The notes beneath the pieces are model-generated. The model was given only the letters and a program-made list of their open reading frames with translations. It searched no databases and was not told the DNA's origin. From a virus: a stretch of 34,011 nucleotides of DNA. Of the stretch, positions 7,448-15,730 are shown piece by piece; the stretch's first letter is position 1, and every line of letters begins with the position of its first letter. A program made the position numbers and the translations under genes. The stretch is taken from positions 1 to 34,011 of the IMG/VR virus record IMGVR_UViG_3300031857_000719; one strand, given 5' to 3'.

Positions 7448-7873
7448 ATGCTTAAGCTCTACGATTGCGACTGCGTAATGACCATCCGAGGCGTGCGCTA
7501 CGACTTCGTGCACGTCGATTCGGTCACCGTCGAGGACCCGGAGACGATGGATCTCGTACGAGGCGCCAACGCGGGGAACAAAGAGGGCCTCGACTTCAAG
7601 TCCGGCACGAAAGAGCCAAAGACGCTCACCACGTCCGTAGTGGCGCTTCCTCCGGCGCTCCACACGCTTATCAAAGACGTGTACGACAACGGCGAGCGCG
7701 TGGAATTCAGCGCGATTTCGAGAAAGACCGGCAGCGGTAAGCACGCGAAGCGATGCCTCGTAAGCCAGCGCCCGCAACAGTTCACGCTCGATTCCTCGCC
7801 GGAGAGTTTGAACACGCCGATAATCCTGAAGAGCTTCGACGTCGAAGACGTGTTGAAAGAGCCCGAGGCGTGA
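7448..7873 (+). CDS. Tail tube protein
   Basis: A 141-residue protein encoded immediately after the sheath gene, the normal order in contractile-tailed phages. It is beta-rich (CDCVMTIRGVRYDFVHVDSV, VTVEDPETMDL), with a conserved-looking loop EGLDFKSGTKEPKT and a C-terminal strand pattern TPIILKSFDVEDV, as in tube subunits. It would polymerise into the inner tube. An AAAGGA site precedes the ATG, and the stop overlaps the next gene's GTG (GTGA). Family similarity is by position and architecture. Confidence 0.72.
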   Translation: MLKLYDCDCVMTIRGVRYDFVHVDSVTVEDPETMDLVRGANAGNKEGLDFKSGTKEPKTLTTSVVALPPALHTLIKDVYDNGERVEFSAISRKTGSGKHAKRCLVSQRPQQFTLDSSPESLNTPIILKSFDVEDVLKEPEA

Positions 7874-8256
7874 AGCTACTTCCGCTTACAGGCTACAAGT
7901 CGCTCAGGGCGCTGAACGCGTTTCACGCGCTTCTGTTGGGGCTCAAAATGCTCCCGGCGTATCGGGAGCTTCCCTACGAGAAGTTCTTCGCGGCGTTCGA
8001 CGAGAGGAGCGACCTCGAGAAGGAAGCGATGCTCCGGGAGGCTGCGGTCTTCGTGCAGCTTCAGCAAGACGAAGTCGAAGCGCTCATCTGCTTTGCGACC
8101 GACTCGAACGGTGTCCCGTACGAGGCGGTGAACCTTCGAAACCTCGAACCGAAGGAGATTCACGAAATCATCGTCGCCGTTTCCATGGCGATAGGGCGGA
8201 TGAAGGTCTCGCTCGTTACGTCCGAGGAAAAAAAAAGCTCGGTTTCTTCTCAGTAG
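7870..8256 (+). CDS. Tail assembly chaperone (short form)
   Basis: A 128-residue helical protein starting at the GTG overlapping the tube gene's TGA. It sits between the tube and tape-measure genes, the universal position of lambda G/GT-like tail assembly chaperones. Close to its 3' end (8228-8236) lies a run of nine A, read GAA AAA AAA AGC, allowing a -1 shift that yields a longer product (see next entry). Chaperones of this type coat the tape measure during tail assembly. An upstream start at 7753 would overlap the tube gene heavily and is not favoured. Confidence 0.8.
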   Translation: MKLLPLTGYKSLRALNAFHALLLGLKMLPAYRELPYEKFFAAFDERSDLEKEAMLREAAVFVQLQQDEVEALICFATDSNGVPYEAVNLRNLEPKEIHEIIVAVSMAIGRMKVSLVTSEEKKSSVSSQ

Positions 8257-8384
8257 ACGTGCGTCAAACGTTCATCCGGCACCCCGAGGCCCCGCTCGAG
8301 GAGCTAATCAACATCGCTTTCCTAGAGGCCCTGGACAGTGTTCACCGAGATTCTAAGAATCAAACCAGTCCTCGACTCCGGTAA
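8228..8384 (+). CDS. -1 frameshift extension of the tail assembly chaperone (GT-like)
   Basis: A -1 slip on the nine-A run (8228-8236) places codon AAG at 8235 and opens 49 further codons to a TAA at 8382-8384. The extension reads as a plausible protein (LGFFSVDVRQTFIRHPEAPL, then EELINIAFLEALDSVHRD), with codon usage like its neighbours. The long product would be about 171 residues and its coding end overlaps the start of the tape-measure gene by 47 bp. This matches the G/GT arrangement of lambda and many other tailed phages. Confidence 0.78.
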
Positions 8385-9465
8385 CGCGGCTCAGATGGAG
8401 CAGAGCCTCCACGCGCGCTTCTCGAGAGTGGCCCGTCGCTTTGGCGCGGGCCTGAAGGCGGTGATCAAGGGGTCGGTACTCGGTATCTCGCTCGGACTTC
8501 TCGCGAAGCTATTGAACCCGCTCGAGGTGCTCGAAGAGAAGCTGAAAAAGCTCATGGGCGAGGGCTCGGATCTTCGGGACCTCGCTGACCGGTTCAACAC
8601 GACGCCCGGAAAAATTCTCACGGTCCAATCGGTCGCAAAGAGCTTCGGCGTCAAAGAGGACGAGCTGCGCGACTCGATGACGAAGTACGCGGACGCAATT
8701 GAAGCGGCCCGGAAGGAAGTTGCGGAGCTGCCCGAGAAAGACCGCTCCGAGAAGACGCGCCTTCTCGAGAAGGCCGGGCTCCTCGATGAGACGGATCTCT
8801 CCCAGAGCTTTGTGAACTTCCTCGATTCGATGAAGCGCACAGGGAGCGGCCAGGGACACGACGTTTTTCTGACCGAGGCGGCGCAGCGCGAAGCGACCGA
8901 GCGTGCGGCGCGCGGGGAGACTTTCACCGACGCCGAGCGCGAGGCGATGATTGCCCGCCGCGAGCTCGTCCACCGCTCCGGAGCGCAGAGCCAGGCGGAG
9001 CTTGAGACCGATTTTCTGGGTGGGAGGCAGTTCGGTGCCATGAAGCGCTTCATAGGTGCGGACTTCATGAAGCGGGCCGCGGAGCTGGCGCTGCCGGACT
9101 CGGAAGTCTTGAGCGGCGCTGTGAACCGTGGCGCCGGGCTATCTGACGTCGCGGCTCCCGGTGCCGTGAAAGGCGAAGTCCGGGACTTCGTCGCGACGTC
9201 GAAGATAGCTCAGAGCTCCATGGTAACGGCGATGCAGAAGCTCGAGGACGACAAGGCCGCGAAAGAAAGAGAGCAGCTAAAGAACTTCGATACCTTCGTG
9301 AAGGCTGCCGAAGCTATCAACAACCTGAAAGGCGTTTTCGATAACCTGTCGCTCCAGCTCGCACGCCTCTTGAAGCTCGTGGAGCCAGCGCTCCAGTACG
9401 TGCAGAAGTTCACGAGTGATCAGTTTTGGGTGGGCATCTTCAAGCGCTCGAGAGGGGGACCGTAA
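8338..9465 (+). CDS. Tape measure protein (short)
   Basis: A 375-residue mostly helical protein downstream of the frameshifted chaperone. The N-terminus (AAQMEQSLHARFSRVARRFG) and a hydrophobic stretch (VIKGSVLGISLGLLAKLL, about residues 42-60) are typical of tape measures, followed by long charged helices. The C-terminus has another amphipathic helix (FDNLSLQLARLLKLVEPALQ). Tail length scales with this protein, so a short tail is expected: at about 0.15 nm per residue, some 50-60 nm. The GTG start at 8338 has AGAGG upstream and overlaps the chaperone extension. It is far smaller than the tape measures of most phages. Confidence 0.78.
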   Translation: MFTEILRIKPVLDSGNAAQMEQSLHARFSRVARRFGAGLKAVIKGSVLGISLGLLAKLLNPLEVLEEKLKKLMGEGSDLRDLADRFNTTPGKILTVQSVAKSFGVKEDELRDSMTKYADAIEAARKEVAELPEKDRSEKTRLLEKAGLLDETDLSQSFVNFLDSMKRTGSGQGHDVFLTEAAQREATERAARGETFTDAEREAMIARRELVHRSGAQSQAELETDFLGGRQFGAMKRFIGADFMKRAAELALPDSEVLSGAVNRGAGLSDVAAPGAVKGEVRDFVATSKIAQSSMVTAMQKLEDDKAAKEREQLKNFDTFVKAAEAINNLKGVFDNLSLQLARLLKLVEPALQYVQKFTSDQFWVGIFKRSRGGP

Positions 9466-10038
9466 ATGCTGGGCGGCATCGATCCCATTCTCATCTTCAC
9501 GTTCCCGAAAGCGCCTCCGCCGCCGCCTGCCGGCGGTGTCCCGGTCGCAACGAAATCGGCCTTCGATTGGCTCGCGCAGAATGTCGGCATTCCAATTCCC
9601 ATCTACCTCTCGGAGCGGGGAACTGGGATCTACGTGGAGAGCGAGTCGGGGGCGCTTGCGATAGATACCGTCGCCGAAAAGAAATACGACGAGACGTCGA
9701 AGGCGAACGTCACTTACCAGCGTGCGATTCAAAACGACGTCACGGTAAACCTCTTCGCCAAGCGCGACTCGATTCTTCTCTCGGTGCTGCTTGCGATGAC
9801 CGACATTATTTTCCAAAAGATAATCGGCACGAACTACAACGTCGCCTATATCAACGGCCCCACGGTGATTCTCAACGGGCTTCTGCAGGGCTTCTCCCGG
9901 AACACCGGCCTCGACGACAATCTGATCCGGCTCTCGCTTCATCTATCGAAGGCGAAAGAGCAGTCGAAGCTCGTAACGAGCACGCTCAACATTGCGAAGA
10001 ACACGGGAAGCATCCCGGTCGGCGGTAGCGCGCTATGA
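9466..10038 (+). CDS. Tail/baseplate protein of unknown family
   Basis: A 190-residue protein beginning directly after the tape-measure stop. It has a Pro-rich linker near residue 20 (PPPPPAGG), an Ile/Leu-rich helix (RDSILLSVLLAMTDIIFQKI) that is probably buried and not a clear membrane segment, and a C-terminal part NGLLQGFSRNTGLDDNLIRL. In myoviruses this position is usually taken by proteins joining tube and baseplate. I do not recognise the family. Its ATGA overlap with the next gene suggests coupled translation. Confidence 0.55.
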   Translation: MLGGIDPILIFTFPKAPPPPPAGGVPVATKSAFDWLAQNVGIPIPIYLSERGTGIYVESESGALAIDTVAEKKYDETSKANVTYQRAIQNDVTVNLFAKRDSILLSVLLAMTDIIFQKIIGTNYNVAYINGPTVILNGLLQGFSRNTGLDDNLIRLSLHLSKAKEQSKLVTSTLNIAKNTGSIPVGGSAL

Positions 10039-11240
10039 CCTTCGACTGGTACCGGCTCTTCTCTCTGCCCGACTTTCTCGCGACCGGGCTCGTCTCGCGC
10101 ACGCTCGCCGTATCGCTCGAAGGAATCGGCGAGAAGTCGATTCTCATCACTCGCGGCAACGCCGTCGGTATCACCTACGAAGACGAATTTCTCCCGATAG
10201 GTTCCATCGGGAAGAATCCGTACGTGCGCTCGTCGTACGCGGTGTACAAGGACGCGGAAGATTTCGTCTGGCTCGGCATCGAGGCGGAAGGTGGCTCGGA
10301 AACCCCGTCTGAGTCCCCTTCGGAGGATGACGAAGAAAGTCACACGAGCGTCGCGCGCTCCGTCATCGCGGCCGGTGTCGCGCACCACGTGGTCGTAAAC
10401 GACAGCCTTGGGCGCCTCTCGTCGGTGTCGAAGCTACCCGAGGAGCGTGGCGGGACGAACCAGTCGTCCTACGACCAGGGCGACCTGCTCTACGCTGTCG
10501 AGGACGACGAGCTCGGGAAACTTCCCAAGGGTACTGCGAACCGAAAGCTCGCCATGAACCCGGGAGCCACGGCCCCAGTTTGGGTGCCGGGCTTCACCTT
10601 GGGCTCGAAGCAGGTCTTTACGAGCCCAGGTACCACTGATTGGACGAAGCCCGCTGGCTGCGTCGCTGTCTTTGTCGAGGTGGTCGGATCGGGTGGCGCG
10701 GGCGGCGGGTGCGCCACGACCGTCGGCGGTGAGGCTAGTGACGCCGGCGGCGGCGGCGGCGGCGAGTACGCGAATAAGTGGATTACGTCCGGGCTCGGCG
10801 CTACCGAGACGGTGGTGGTCGGAGCGGGCGGCAGCCCGGGGTCGGCCGGGAACAATCCGGGCGGCAACGGGAACCCGTCTTCCTTCGGCTCTCATGTCTC
10901 GGCGAACGGCGGAAACGGCGGAAACGGATCTGCAGCGGCTTCCGGCAGCGGTTTGTCTGCGGGCGGTGCGGGCGGTACCGGCGGCAGCGGCGGCGATATC
11001 GCAATCCCTGGCAGCGATGGCGGTAACGGTCGAAACGCGGCGGGAATTCGCTACGCACTCGGATGGGGCGGCGCCTCTCATATGTCCGGTATGCGTCAGG
11101 CGCCTTCGTCCGCGGGCGCGGGAAACGCCGGTAAGGCCCACGGCGGCGGCGGATCGGGTGCGAGCCTTGCCGCAAGCACCTCCGCTGTTGCCGGTGGCGC
11201 CGGGAACAAGGGTGCGGTCATCGTCTGGGAGTTCTACTGA
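10035..11240 (+). CDS. Baseplate-linked glycine-rich adhesin
   Basis: A 401-residue protein with two parts. Residues 1-190 contain a structured domain (TFDWYRLFSLPDFLATGLVS, then TRGNAVGITYEDEFLPIG), an acidic Ser/Glu linker (about 90-105) and a fibre-like segment. Residues 195-401 form a glycine-rich domain that opens with FTSPGTTDWTKPAGCVAVFV and ends GNKGAVIVWEFY, with many GGNGG/GGAGG motifs between. This is the layout of phage glycine-rich receptor-binding domains, which fold as polyglycine II-like sandwiches at fibre tips (known for T4-like gp38 adhesins). It likely recognises a host surface receptor. Confidence 0.75.
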   Translation: MTFDWYRLFSLPDFLATGLVSRTLAVSLEGIGEKSILITRGNAVGITYEDEFLPIGSIGKNPYVRSSYAVYKDAEDFVWLGIEAEGGSETPSESPSEDDEESHTSVARSVIAAGVAHHVVVNDSLGRLSSVSKLPEERGGTNQSSYDQGDLLYAVEDDELGKLPKGTANRKLAMNPGATAPVWVPGFTLGSKQVFTSPGTTDWTKPAGCVAVFVEVVGSGGAGGGCATTVGGEASDAGGGGGGEYANKWITSGLGATETVVVGAGGSPGSAGNNPGGNGNPSSFGSHVSANGGNGGNGSAAASGSGLSAGGAGGTGGSGGDIAIPGSDGGNGRNAAGIRYALGWGGASHMSGMRQAPSSAGAGNAGKAHGGGGSGASLAASTSAVAGGAGNKGAVIVWEFY

Positions 11241-11683
11241 TGAGAGTCCTCTGCCGCCACGGACACTACGCTCTCTACCCGCGGCGCGCGAGCGATGCTG
11301 CCCGCTACTGCCAGTTCTTCGATACGGAACTAGAGCGCGTCGAGGACTTCTACACGTTCCCGGAGCTCGTGGCGGCTGAGCACTTCTCCATCGCCGGCCG
11401 GGAATACCTGGGGCTTCAGGCCACGGTTACCTTCGAAGGCCGGCCCTGGGACGTGATGCGCGAGAACGGTTTCGTCTTCGACGTATCGAATCGAAAGCTC
11501 GTGCTGCTCGGATCGGTGTCGCTCAGGGTGGAGCTTCCGCTCTCGAACCATTTCTACATCGCGCCGCCGCTCGTTCAGCCGGGAAGCCGGGACAGGTCCG
11601 GGAGAAGGATTCTTTCCTACGACGGTGAGTACGCGGACGGCGAGTTCACGCGGCTCTACGTCCGGGAGCTCGAATATGAGTAA
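11240..11683 (+). CDS. Baseplate-region protein of unknown function
   Basis: A 147-residue protein whose ATG overlaps the upstream TGA (TGATG). It starts with MRVLCRHGHYALYPRRASDA and is mainly beta-rich with Tyr/Phe-rich strands (DFYTFPELVAAEHFSIAGRE). There is no signal peptide or membrane segment. Its place between the adhesin and the gp25-like gene suggests a baseplate or spike component. I do not recognise the family. Confidence 0.6.
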   Translation: MRVLCRHGHYALYPRRASDAARYCQFFDTELERVEDFYTFPELVAAEHFSIAGREYLGLQATVTFEGRPWDVMRENGFVFDVSNRKLVLLGSVSLRVELPLSNHFYIAPPLVQPGSRDRSGRRILSYDGEYADGEFTRLYVRELEYE

Positions 11684-12047
11684 GGTGCTCAGGGCGACGT
11701 GCGAGGACGGAGTTGTCACCGCGCTCGAGACGGAAGTCGAATCCGCGCGCATTCTTTCGAAGGGCATAGGCCGGAGCGCTGGGATCCTCGTCATGGACGA
11801 AGAGCGCGCGGATTACCTGACGTCCAGCGCTTCGGATCTCGAGGAAAGCTTGGCCCAGGCAATCGCGGCGCTCGAGGCCGCGAGCTCAGGGCTCGACGCG
11901 GCGAAGACCGCGATCGACACGGTGGGAACGGCCGCCGGCGTGCCTTCGCTGGTGCTGATCCCGCTCCTCGCGCCCATCGGTTCCGCGGCGAGCTCTATTT
12001 CCGCCGCTGCTGATGCTCTCGCAGAAATCAAGGAGAGGCTCAAGTGA
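11676..12047 (+). CDS. Small baseplate-region protein with Ala-rich helical end
   Basis: A 123-residue protein starting at the ATG inside the last codons of the upstream gene (8-nt overlap). Residues 1-48 are mixed; residues 49-118 are an Ala/Ser-rich helical region (EESLAQAIAALEAASSGLDA, later SAASSISAAADALAEIKERL) interrupted by a hydrophobic stretch VPSLVLIPLLAPIG. Its stop overlaps the next GTG (GTGA). It may be a baseplate or puncturing-device accessory, but no family is recognised. Confidence 0.55.
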   Translation: MSKVLRATCEDGVVTALETEVESARILSKGIGRSAGILVMDEERADYLTSSASDLEESLAQAIAALEAASSGLDAAKTAIDTVGTAAGVPSLVLIPLLAPIGSAASSISAAADALAEIKERLK

Positions 12048-12361
12048 TCGACATCGTCGAAGTTCCGACAGACGGGCGCGACTTGGGCGTGGGCACCTCC
12101 ACCGCGCCGAGAGCTGCAAACGTCGTCGCGACACAATTGGGAAGCCTCGAATACGCGCCGGACTTCGGCGTCGACAAAAGGTTCTTTCTCGAATCGCCCA
12201 TTCGCTTTCAGACGGAGAGCTTCAAGGCGCACGTCATCGAGCGACTCACGCAAGCGCAGATAAACGTAGCGGAGGTCACGGACGTCGTCGAAGCGCTGTC
12301 GCAGCGGCTACGCTTACGCGTTGAAAATAGCGACACCACCGACGGAGGATTCATCCGATGA
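12044..12361 (+). CDS. gp25-like baseplate wedge protein
   Basis: A 105-residue protein with the size and position of T4 gp25/P2 W-like wedge subunits, immediately before a J-like gene. It contains a conserved-looking LGSLEYAPDFGVDKRFFLES block (gp25 proteins have a turn of this kind) and a helix with RFQTESFKAHVIERLTQAQI. The GTG start overlaps the previous TGA, and its stop overlaps the next ATG. It would stabilise the extended sheath at the baseplate. Confidence 0.7.
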   Translation: MIDIVEVPTDGRDLGVGTSTAPRAANVVATQLGSLEYAPDFGVDKRFFLESPIRFQTESFKAHVIERLTQAQINVAEVTDVVEALSQRLRLRVENSDTTDGGFIR

Positions 12362-13167
12362 GCTTTGCCCAAGACAACGGCTACACGCCGCGTTCCGTGC
12401 CCGCCATTCTCGATGACCTGCGCGTTCTCGTGAACGCGCAGTTCCAGACGAACTACACGGAAGAAAATTTCGTGGGAAGTAACCACTACAAGCACTGCTA
12501 CGCGCTGGCCCAAAAGATTCAGCAAAACGAGACGAAGGCGGCGGAGATTTTCCAGAAGCTCCAAGACTACATCGCGTCGACGAACGAAGCGATTCAGCGG
12601 CCGTCGGTATCGGCACCGGGCGTTCTCGATTCGCTAGCTTCCCAGGGCTTTGTCGCTTCGGTGAAGCCACCCATCGTCGAAGACGCTGGAACCGCTTCGG
12701 TCTGCGTTGATCTCGATGACGAGGCCGACGGCTACGCGCTAAAGAAGCTCGAAGTCTGCACGCTTTTATCCCAGTACTACGCGGCCGGCATCGTGACGCT
12801 CGGCGATGAGGAAGAGAGCATCGTACTCTCCAACGGCCAGAGCTTCGATTTCAAGTACACGCTTCCGAACCGCATTCCCGTGCTGCTCCGTCTCACCGCC
12901 ATCGAATCGGAGAATAACCTGCTCGTCGTTCCTTCCGACGAAGTCATTCGCGAAAAGATTTTCGACAACGCTCGGGCGAGCTACCGGCTGGGACTCAACT
13001 TCGAGCCACAGCGCTACTACACGCTAGCCGACGCGCCGTGGGCGGCGACGCTCCTTCTCGAATGGTCCGACGACGACGGCGAGACGTGGCACGACGAAGT
13101 GTACGACGCGGACTTTGACGACCTCTTCGAGTTCGCCCTCGAAGATATCGAGGTGGTAATCACGTGA
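12358..13167 (+). CDS. J-like baseplate wedge protein
   Basis: A 269-residue protein following the gp25-like gene, where P2 J/Mu gp47/T4 gp6-like subunits are encoded. The N-terminus (YTPRSVPAILDDLRVLVNAQ, then YALAQKIQQNETKAAEIFQK) is helical, as in baseplate J proteins; the middle is beta-rich. It appears shorter than many J proteins. It overlaps the genes on both sides by 4 nt. Assignment is by order plus N-terminal character. Confidence 0.68.
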   Translation: MSFAQDNGYTPRSVPAILDDLRVLVNAQFQTNYTEENFVGSNHYKHCYALAQKIQQNETKAAEIFQKLQDYIASTNEAIQRPSVSAPGVLDSLASQGFVASVKPPIVEDAGTASVCVDLDDEADGYALKKLEVCTLLSQYYAAGIVTLGDEEESIVLSNGQSFDFKYTLPNRIPVLLRLTAIESENNLLVVPSDEVIREKIFDNARASYRLGLNFEPQRYYTLADAPWAATLLLEWSDDDGETWHDEVYDADFDDLFEFALEDIEVVIT

Positions 13168-14060
13168 CTGTCGTTCTTCAGCCATTCAACGCCAACGATG
13201 CGCACGAAGCCAGATTTCGCGCGCTCGCTCCGGCGCTTGAGCCCACGTCCGCAGCACTCGACGCGTTCTACGCCGGGGCGTACACGGCGGAGCCCTTGGG
13301 TGTGGTGCTCCACCGGCTGAACAGAAGCCCGCTCACGCGGATTCTCACTGAGGAAACGTTCAGAAAGTCGTTCGCGTCCATCCATGAGTTCTTCACGCGG
13401 CCGGGGACCTTCGAGTTCTACCTTTCGCTTTTCCGCACGATCTTCGGCGAAGACGTCGAGGTCACCTTCACGGTGCCGGCACCGGGGCAGCTTGAAATCG
13501 AAATTGAAATCCTATCAGCGCTCCAAGAAGGATTTCTGGCCCGGGAAATTGTCGACAACGAGTACGTGAACAGTGAAGTCGTGACGACGGAGATAGAAAA
13601 CGTCCAGGCGACGCTCCTGGACCAGGACATCGGCTACACGGCGGTTCCGGCAGGTGTTGCCGGGAACTCCGTGGGTATCAAGCTCGTGGGCGGCGGCGAC
13701 GGAACCTCTGACCCGACCGTAGTTACATCGGTCGCAGGCGACGTCATCGAAATCTACCTCGGCGATACGCTCGACGGCGAGGGCACGGCCGCCAAGATCG
13801 TCGCGGCGCTGGACGCGTACGAACTTGCAAACGCTGGCGCGATTTCGAGCCTCGTCACCTACGCCGTCACAGGCTCTGGCTCCAATGTCCAAACGGCGCA
13901 CGACACGGAGCTGCTTTCCGGCGGCGTCGACGCCGACGATTCCGACGAAATCATGTTTCAAGGCACGACCGGCATCACGACGCAGCCCGAGCTCGATGCG
14001 CTCATGCGCGAGCTTCGGGTCGACGGCATCTTCACTACCGCGACACTCACACTGACCTAG
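13164..14060 (+). CDS. gpI/DUF2313-like baseplate protein with inserted beta domain
   Basis: A 298-residue protein in the position of P2 gpI-like tail/baseplate proteins. Residues 1-145 carry the helical part (LTEETFRKSFASIHEFFTRP, then GTFEFYLSLFRTIFGEDVEV). Residues about 147-257 are an inserted beta domain (YTAVPAGVAGNSVGIKLVGG, then VAGDVIEIYLGDTL and LLSGGVDA) resembling the one inserted in the tail sheath protein. The original C-terminus resumes with MFQGTTGITTQPELDALMRE. The GTG overlaps the upstream TGA. Confidence 0.62.
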   Translation: MTVVLQPFNANDAHEARFRALAPALEPTSAALDAFYAGAYTAEPLGVVLHRLNRSPLTRILTEETFRKSFASIHEFFTRPGTFEFYLSLFRTIFGEDVEVTFTVPAPGQLEIEIEILSALQEGFLAREIVDNEYVNSEVVTTEIENVQATLLDQDIGYTAVPAGVAGNSVGIKLVGGGDGTSDPTVVTSVAGDVIEIYLGDTLDGEGTAAKIVAALDAYELANAGAISSLVTYAVTGSGSNVQTAHDTELLSGGVDADDSDEIMFQGTTGITTQPELDALMRELRVDGIFTTATLTLT

Positions 14061-14069
14061 CGAGGCACT

Positions 14070-15125
14070 ATGAAAAAAGCACTTCTCTTTCTCCTTCTAC
14101 TTCCGCTTCTCTCGCACGCCGCACCGAAGACGATACCGCAGCTGAACGAAGCGACGACGGCGACCGGAAACGCCGTGGTTCCGATGGACACCGGCACGCA
14201 GTCCTACCGCATGAGCTTCACGAATCTCGCGAAGCTCATGCACTCGCTTTTTTTCCCGGTCGTTCAGACGAAAGCGGAAGACTACCAGATCCTCGCCACC
14301 GACAGCATCGTCAGGGGCTCCGGCGATCGAACCTTCACGATGCCGGACGCGACGACCTGCAGCGGGAAAGAGTTCGCCGTATACAAAACGGACGCGGTCG
14401 GAACGACCATCACCATCGCGTTCCAGTCGGGGCAGACGGCGGGCGGCGCCTCCACGCTTTCGCTCACCGAGCAATATGGCGTTTACCGGTTGAAGTCGAA
14501 CGGAACCGGCTTCGATATCGTCGGTACACCAAAGGTGCACGACGGCGCCGTGACGACGGCGAAGATCGTCGACAGCAACGTTACCACGGCGAAGATCGCC
14601 GACGGAGCGGTCACGCAAGCGAAGCGCGCGGCGCTAGGGCAACAGGTTAGCTCCACGTCTTCAGTCGGTAATACCACGAGCACCACCTACGTCGACGTCC
14701 CCAATTTAACAGTCACAATTACTACGACTGGCCGAATGGTTATGTTGATGCTTGTAGCCGACGGAACCAACAACGCCTGCAACCTTGGCTCGACTGCCAC
14801 TGGCGGGAACTCGAACGTTTCTTTTGTGCGAGGTTCTACTCGAATCAGCGAACACACACTAAACCCGAACAGCGTCGTCGCTGGCCCCGGTGGCTACAAC
14901 CACGTAGATGTCGTTGCGGCAGGAACGTACGTGTACAAGGTTCAGTTCAAGGCCGGCACCGGCGGCGGCGCCACCGCGTTTGTAAACCACGCAAAGCTCG
15001 TCGCGTTTGAACTGAGGGTGATTTGGCCGTTACTATTTTTCATTGGCGCGGTCGCAATCGGGGCGCGGCGGCGTTTCACTCCGGACAGTCTTGAAGGGCG
15101 TTGTGAGCCGTGGGCGATCTCGTAG
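14070..15125 (+). CDS. Fibre-like protein with signal peptide and C-terminal membrane anchor
   Basis: A 351-residue protein. Residues 1-18 are a signal peptide (MKKALLFLLLLPLLSHAA). Residues 19-50 form a fibre N-terminal segment like that of the 4979 gene (IPQLNEATTATGNAVVPMD). Near 155-190 are fibre repeats (DGAVTTAKIVDSNVTTAKI, DGAVTQAK). The C-terminal jelly-roll-like domain ends at about HAKLVAFEL. It is followed by an unusual extension: a hydrophobic segment (WPLLFFIGAVAIGA, about 319-332), Arg-Arg-Arg and 16 more residues. Signal peptide plus C-terminal hydrophobic segment and basic cluster is the topology of a cell-envelope-anchored protein. A CGAGG site precedes the ATG. Confidence 0.68.
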   Translation: MKKALLFLLLLPLLSHAAPKTIPQLNEATTATGNAVVPMDTGTQSYRMSFTNLAKLMHSLFFPVVQTKAEDYQILATDSIVRGSGDRTFTMPDATTCSGKEFAVYKTDAVGTTITIAFQSGQTAGGASTLSLTEQYGVYRLKSNGTGFDIVGTPKVHDGAVTTAKIVDSNVTTAKIADGAVTQAKRAALGQQVSSTSSVGNTTSTTYVDVPNLTVTITTTGRMVMLMLVADGTNNACNLGSTATGGNSNVSFVRGSTRISEHTLNPNSVVAGPGGYNHVDVVAAGTYVYKVQFKAGTGGGATAFVNHAKLVAFELRVIWPLLFFIGAVAIGARRRFTPDSLEGRCEPWAIS

Positions 15126-15205
15126 GCGCCTCGTTCGTCGCGTTCTTCGCGGGCTACGTCGTGGGATGGCTTCGCGCGCATGCGCAGCTGGATCGTCGCC
15201 GCTGA
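15110..15205 (+). CDS. Tiny single-membrane-segment protein
   Basis: A 31-residue frame starting at GTG 15110, inside the end of the fibre-like gene. It encodes one hydrophobic helix (VGASFVAFFAGYVVGWL) and a basic tail (RAHAQLDRRR). AAGGGCG lies upstream. Similar miniature membrane proteins are common at the end of phage operons and may be holin-like or regulatory. It is small and could be chance. Confidence 0.35.
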   Translation: MGDLVGASFVAFFAGYVVGWLRAHAQLDRRR

Positions 15206-15223
15206 TGCCGGGGGGCGTTGTAG

Positions 15224-15730
15224 TTAGGGTCGGAGTCTTGTTTCGGGGATCTGAATCCGTCGGGCTGGGGCTAACTCCAGCCCCGATCGTCTAATCTTCG
15301 CATCACCAATAGCAGCTTGCTCTTCCATCGGTGTGGCCGGCGATGAAGGGGGCGGACGCTTGGTATTTTGCGCTGTCTCCTCCGGGTAGGGAATGTGGCG
15401 GAGCTGCCAGCCATCAGATCGCATGCAAGCTTCATTGCAGGGCCAGTTGAGATCCTGATTCCGGCCCCCACTATCGGTCCAACGGGTTTCGATACAGCGG
15501 TTGAAGCACGTGGCCAGACGCCGCTCGAAAAACTCGCGCTGACGCTCATTAGCGGGCGAATACCCGTGCTCCCGAATTTCATGTTCCGTAATGAGCCCAA
15601 CGCCGTCGCCGTAGGGAACCGCAACCTTGTTAATCGAGTCGACGAACACCAGCTTCTGCGGCTTCGAGGTTTGGAGTAGTGCGCAGCCACAGAGCGACAG
15701 CGCCAAAGCAATCACACAATATTTCAGCAT
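15224..15730 (-). CDS. Predicted lipoprotein, possible lysogenic-conversion gene
   Basis: A 168-residue protein with a lipoprotein signal: MLKYCVIALALSLCGCALLQ, where LCGC is a possible lipobox and the last Cys the acylation site. The mature part contains several Cys (RRLATCFNRCIETRW, then WPCNEACMRSDG) that could form disulfides in the periplasm, and a Pro-rich C-terminus. It is the only minus-strand gene at the end of the late operon, isolated from other genes, which is typical of a moron-type cargo gene such as a superinfection-exclusion or envelope-modifying lipoprotein. No Shine-Dalgarno site is evident; a GATGAT six bases before the ATG could be a -10 element. Function is not recognised. 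Confidence 0.7.
   Translation of the reverse strand: MLKYCVIALALSLCGCALLQTSKPQKLVFVDSINKVAVPYGDGVGLITEHEIREHGYSPANERQREFFERRLATCFNRCIETRWTDSGGRNQDLNWPCNEACMRSDGWQLRHIPYPEETAQNTKRPPPSSPATPMEEQAAIGDAKIRRSGLELAPARRIQIPETRLRP

Noticed and set aside
9277-9942. 221-residue minus-strand frame
   Set aside because: Opposite to the tape-measure and following tail gene, both well supported; no ribosome site.
10434-11141. Antisense frame across the glycine-rich adhesin
   Set aside because: Produced by the repetitive GGC/GCC composition; no start signal and low-complexity content.
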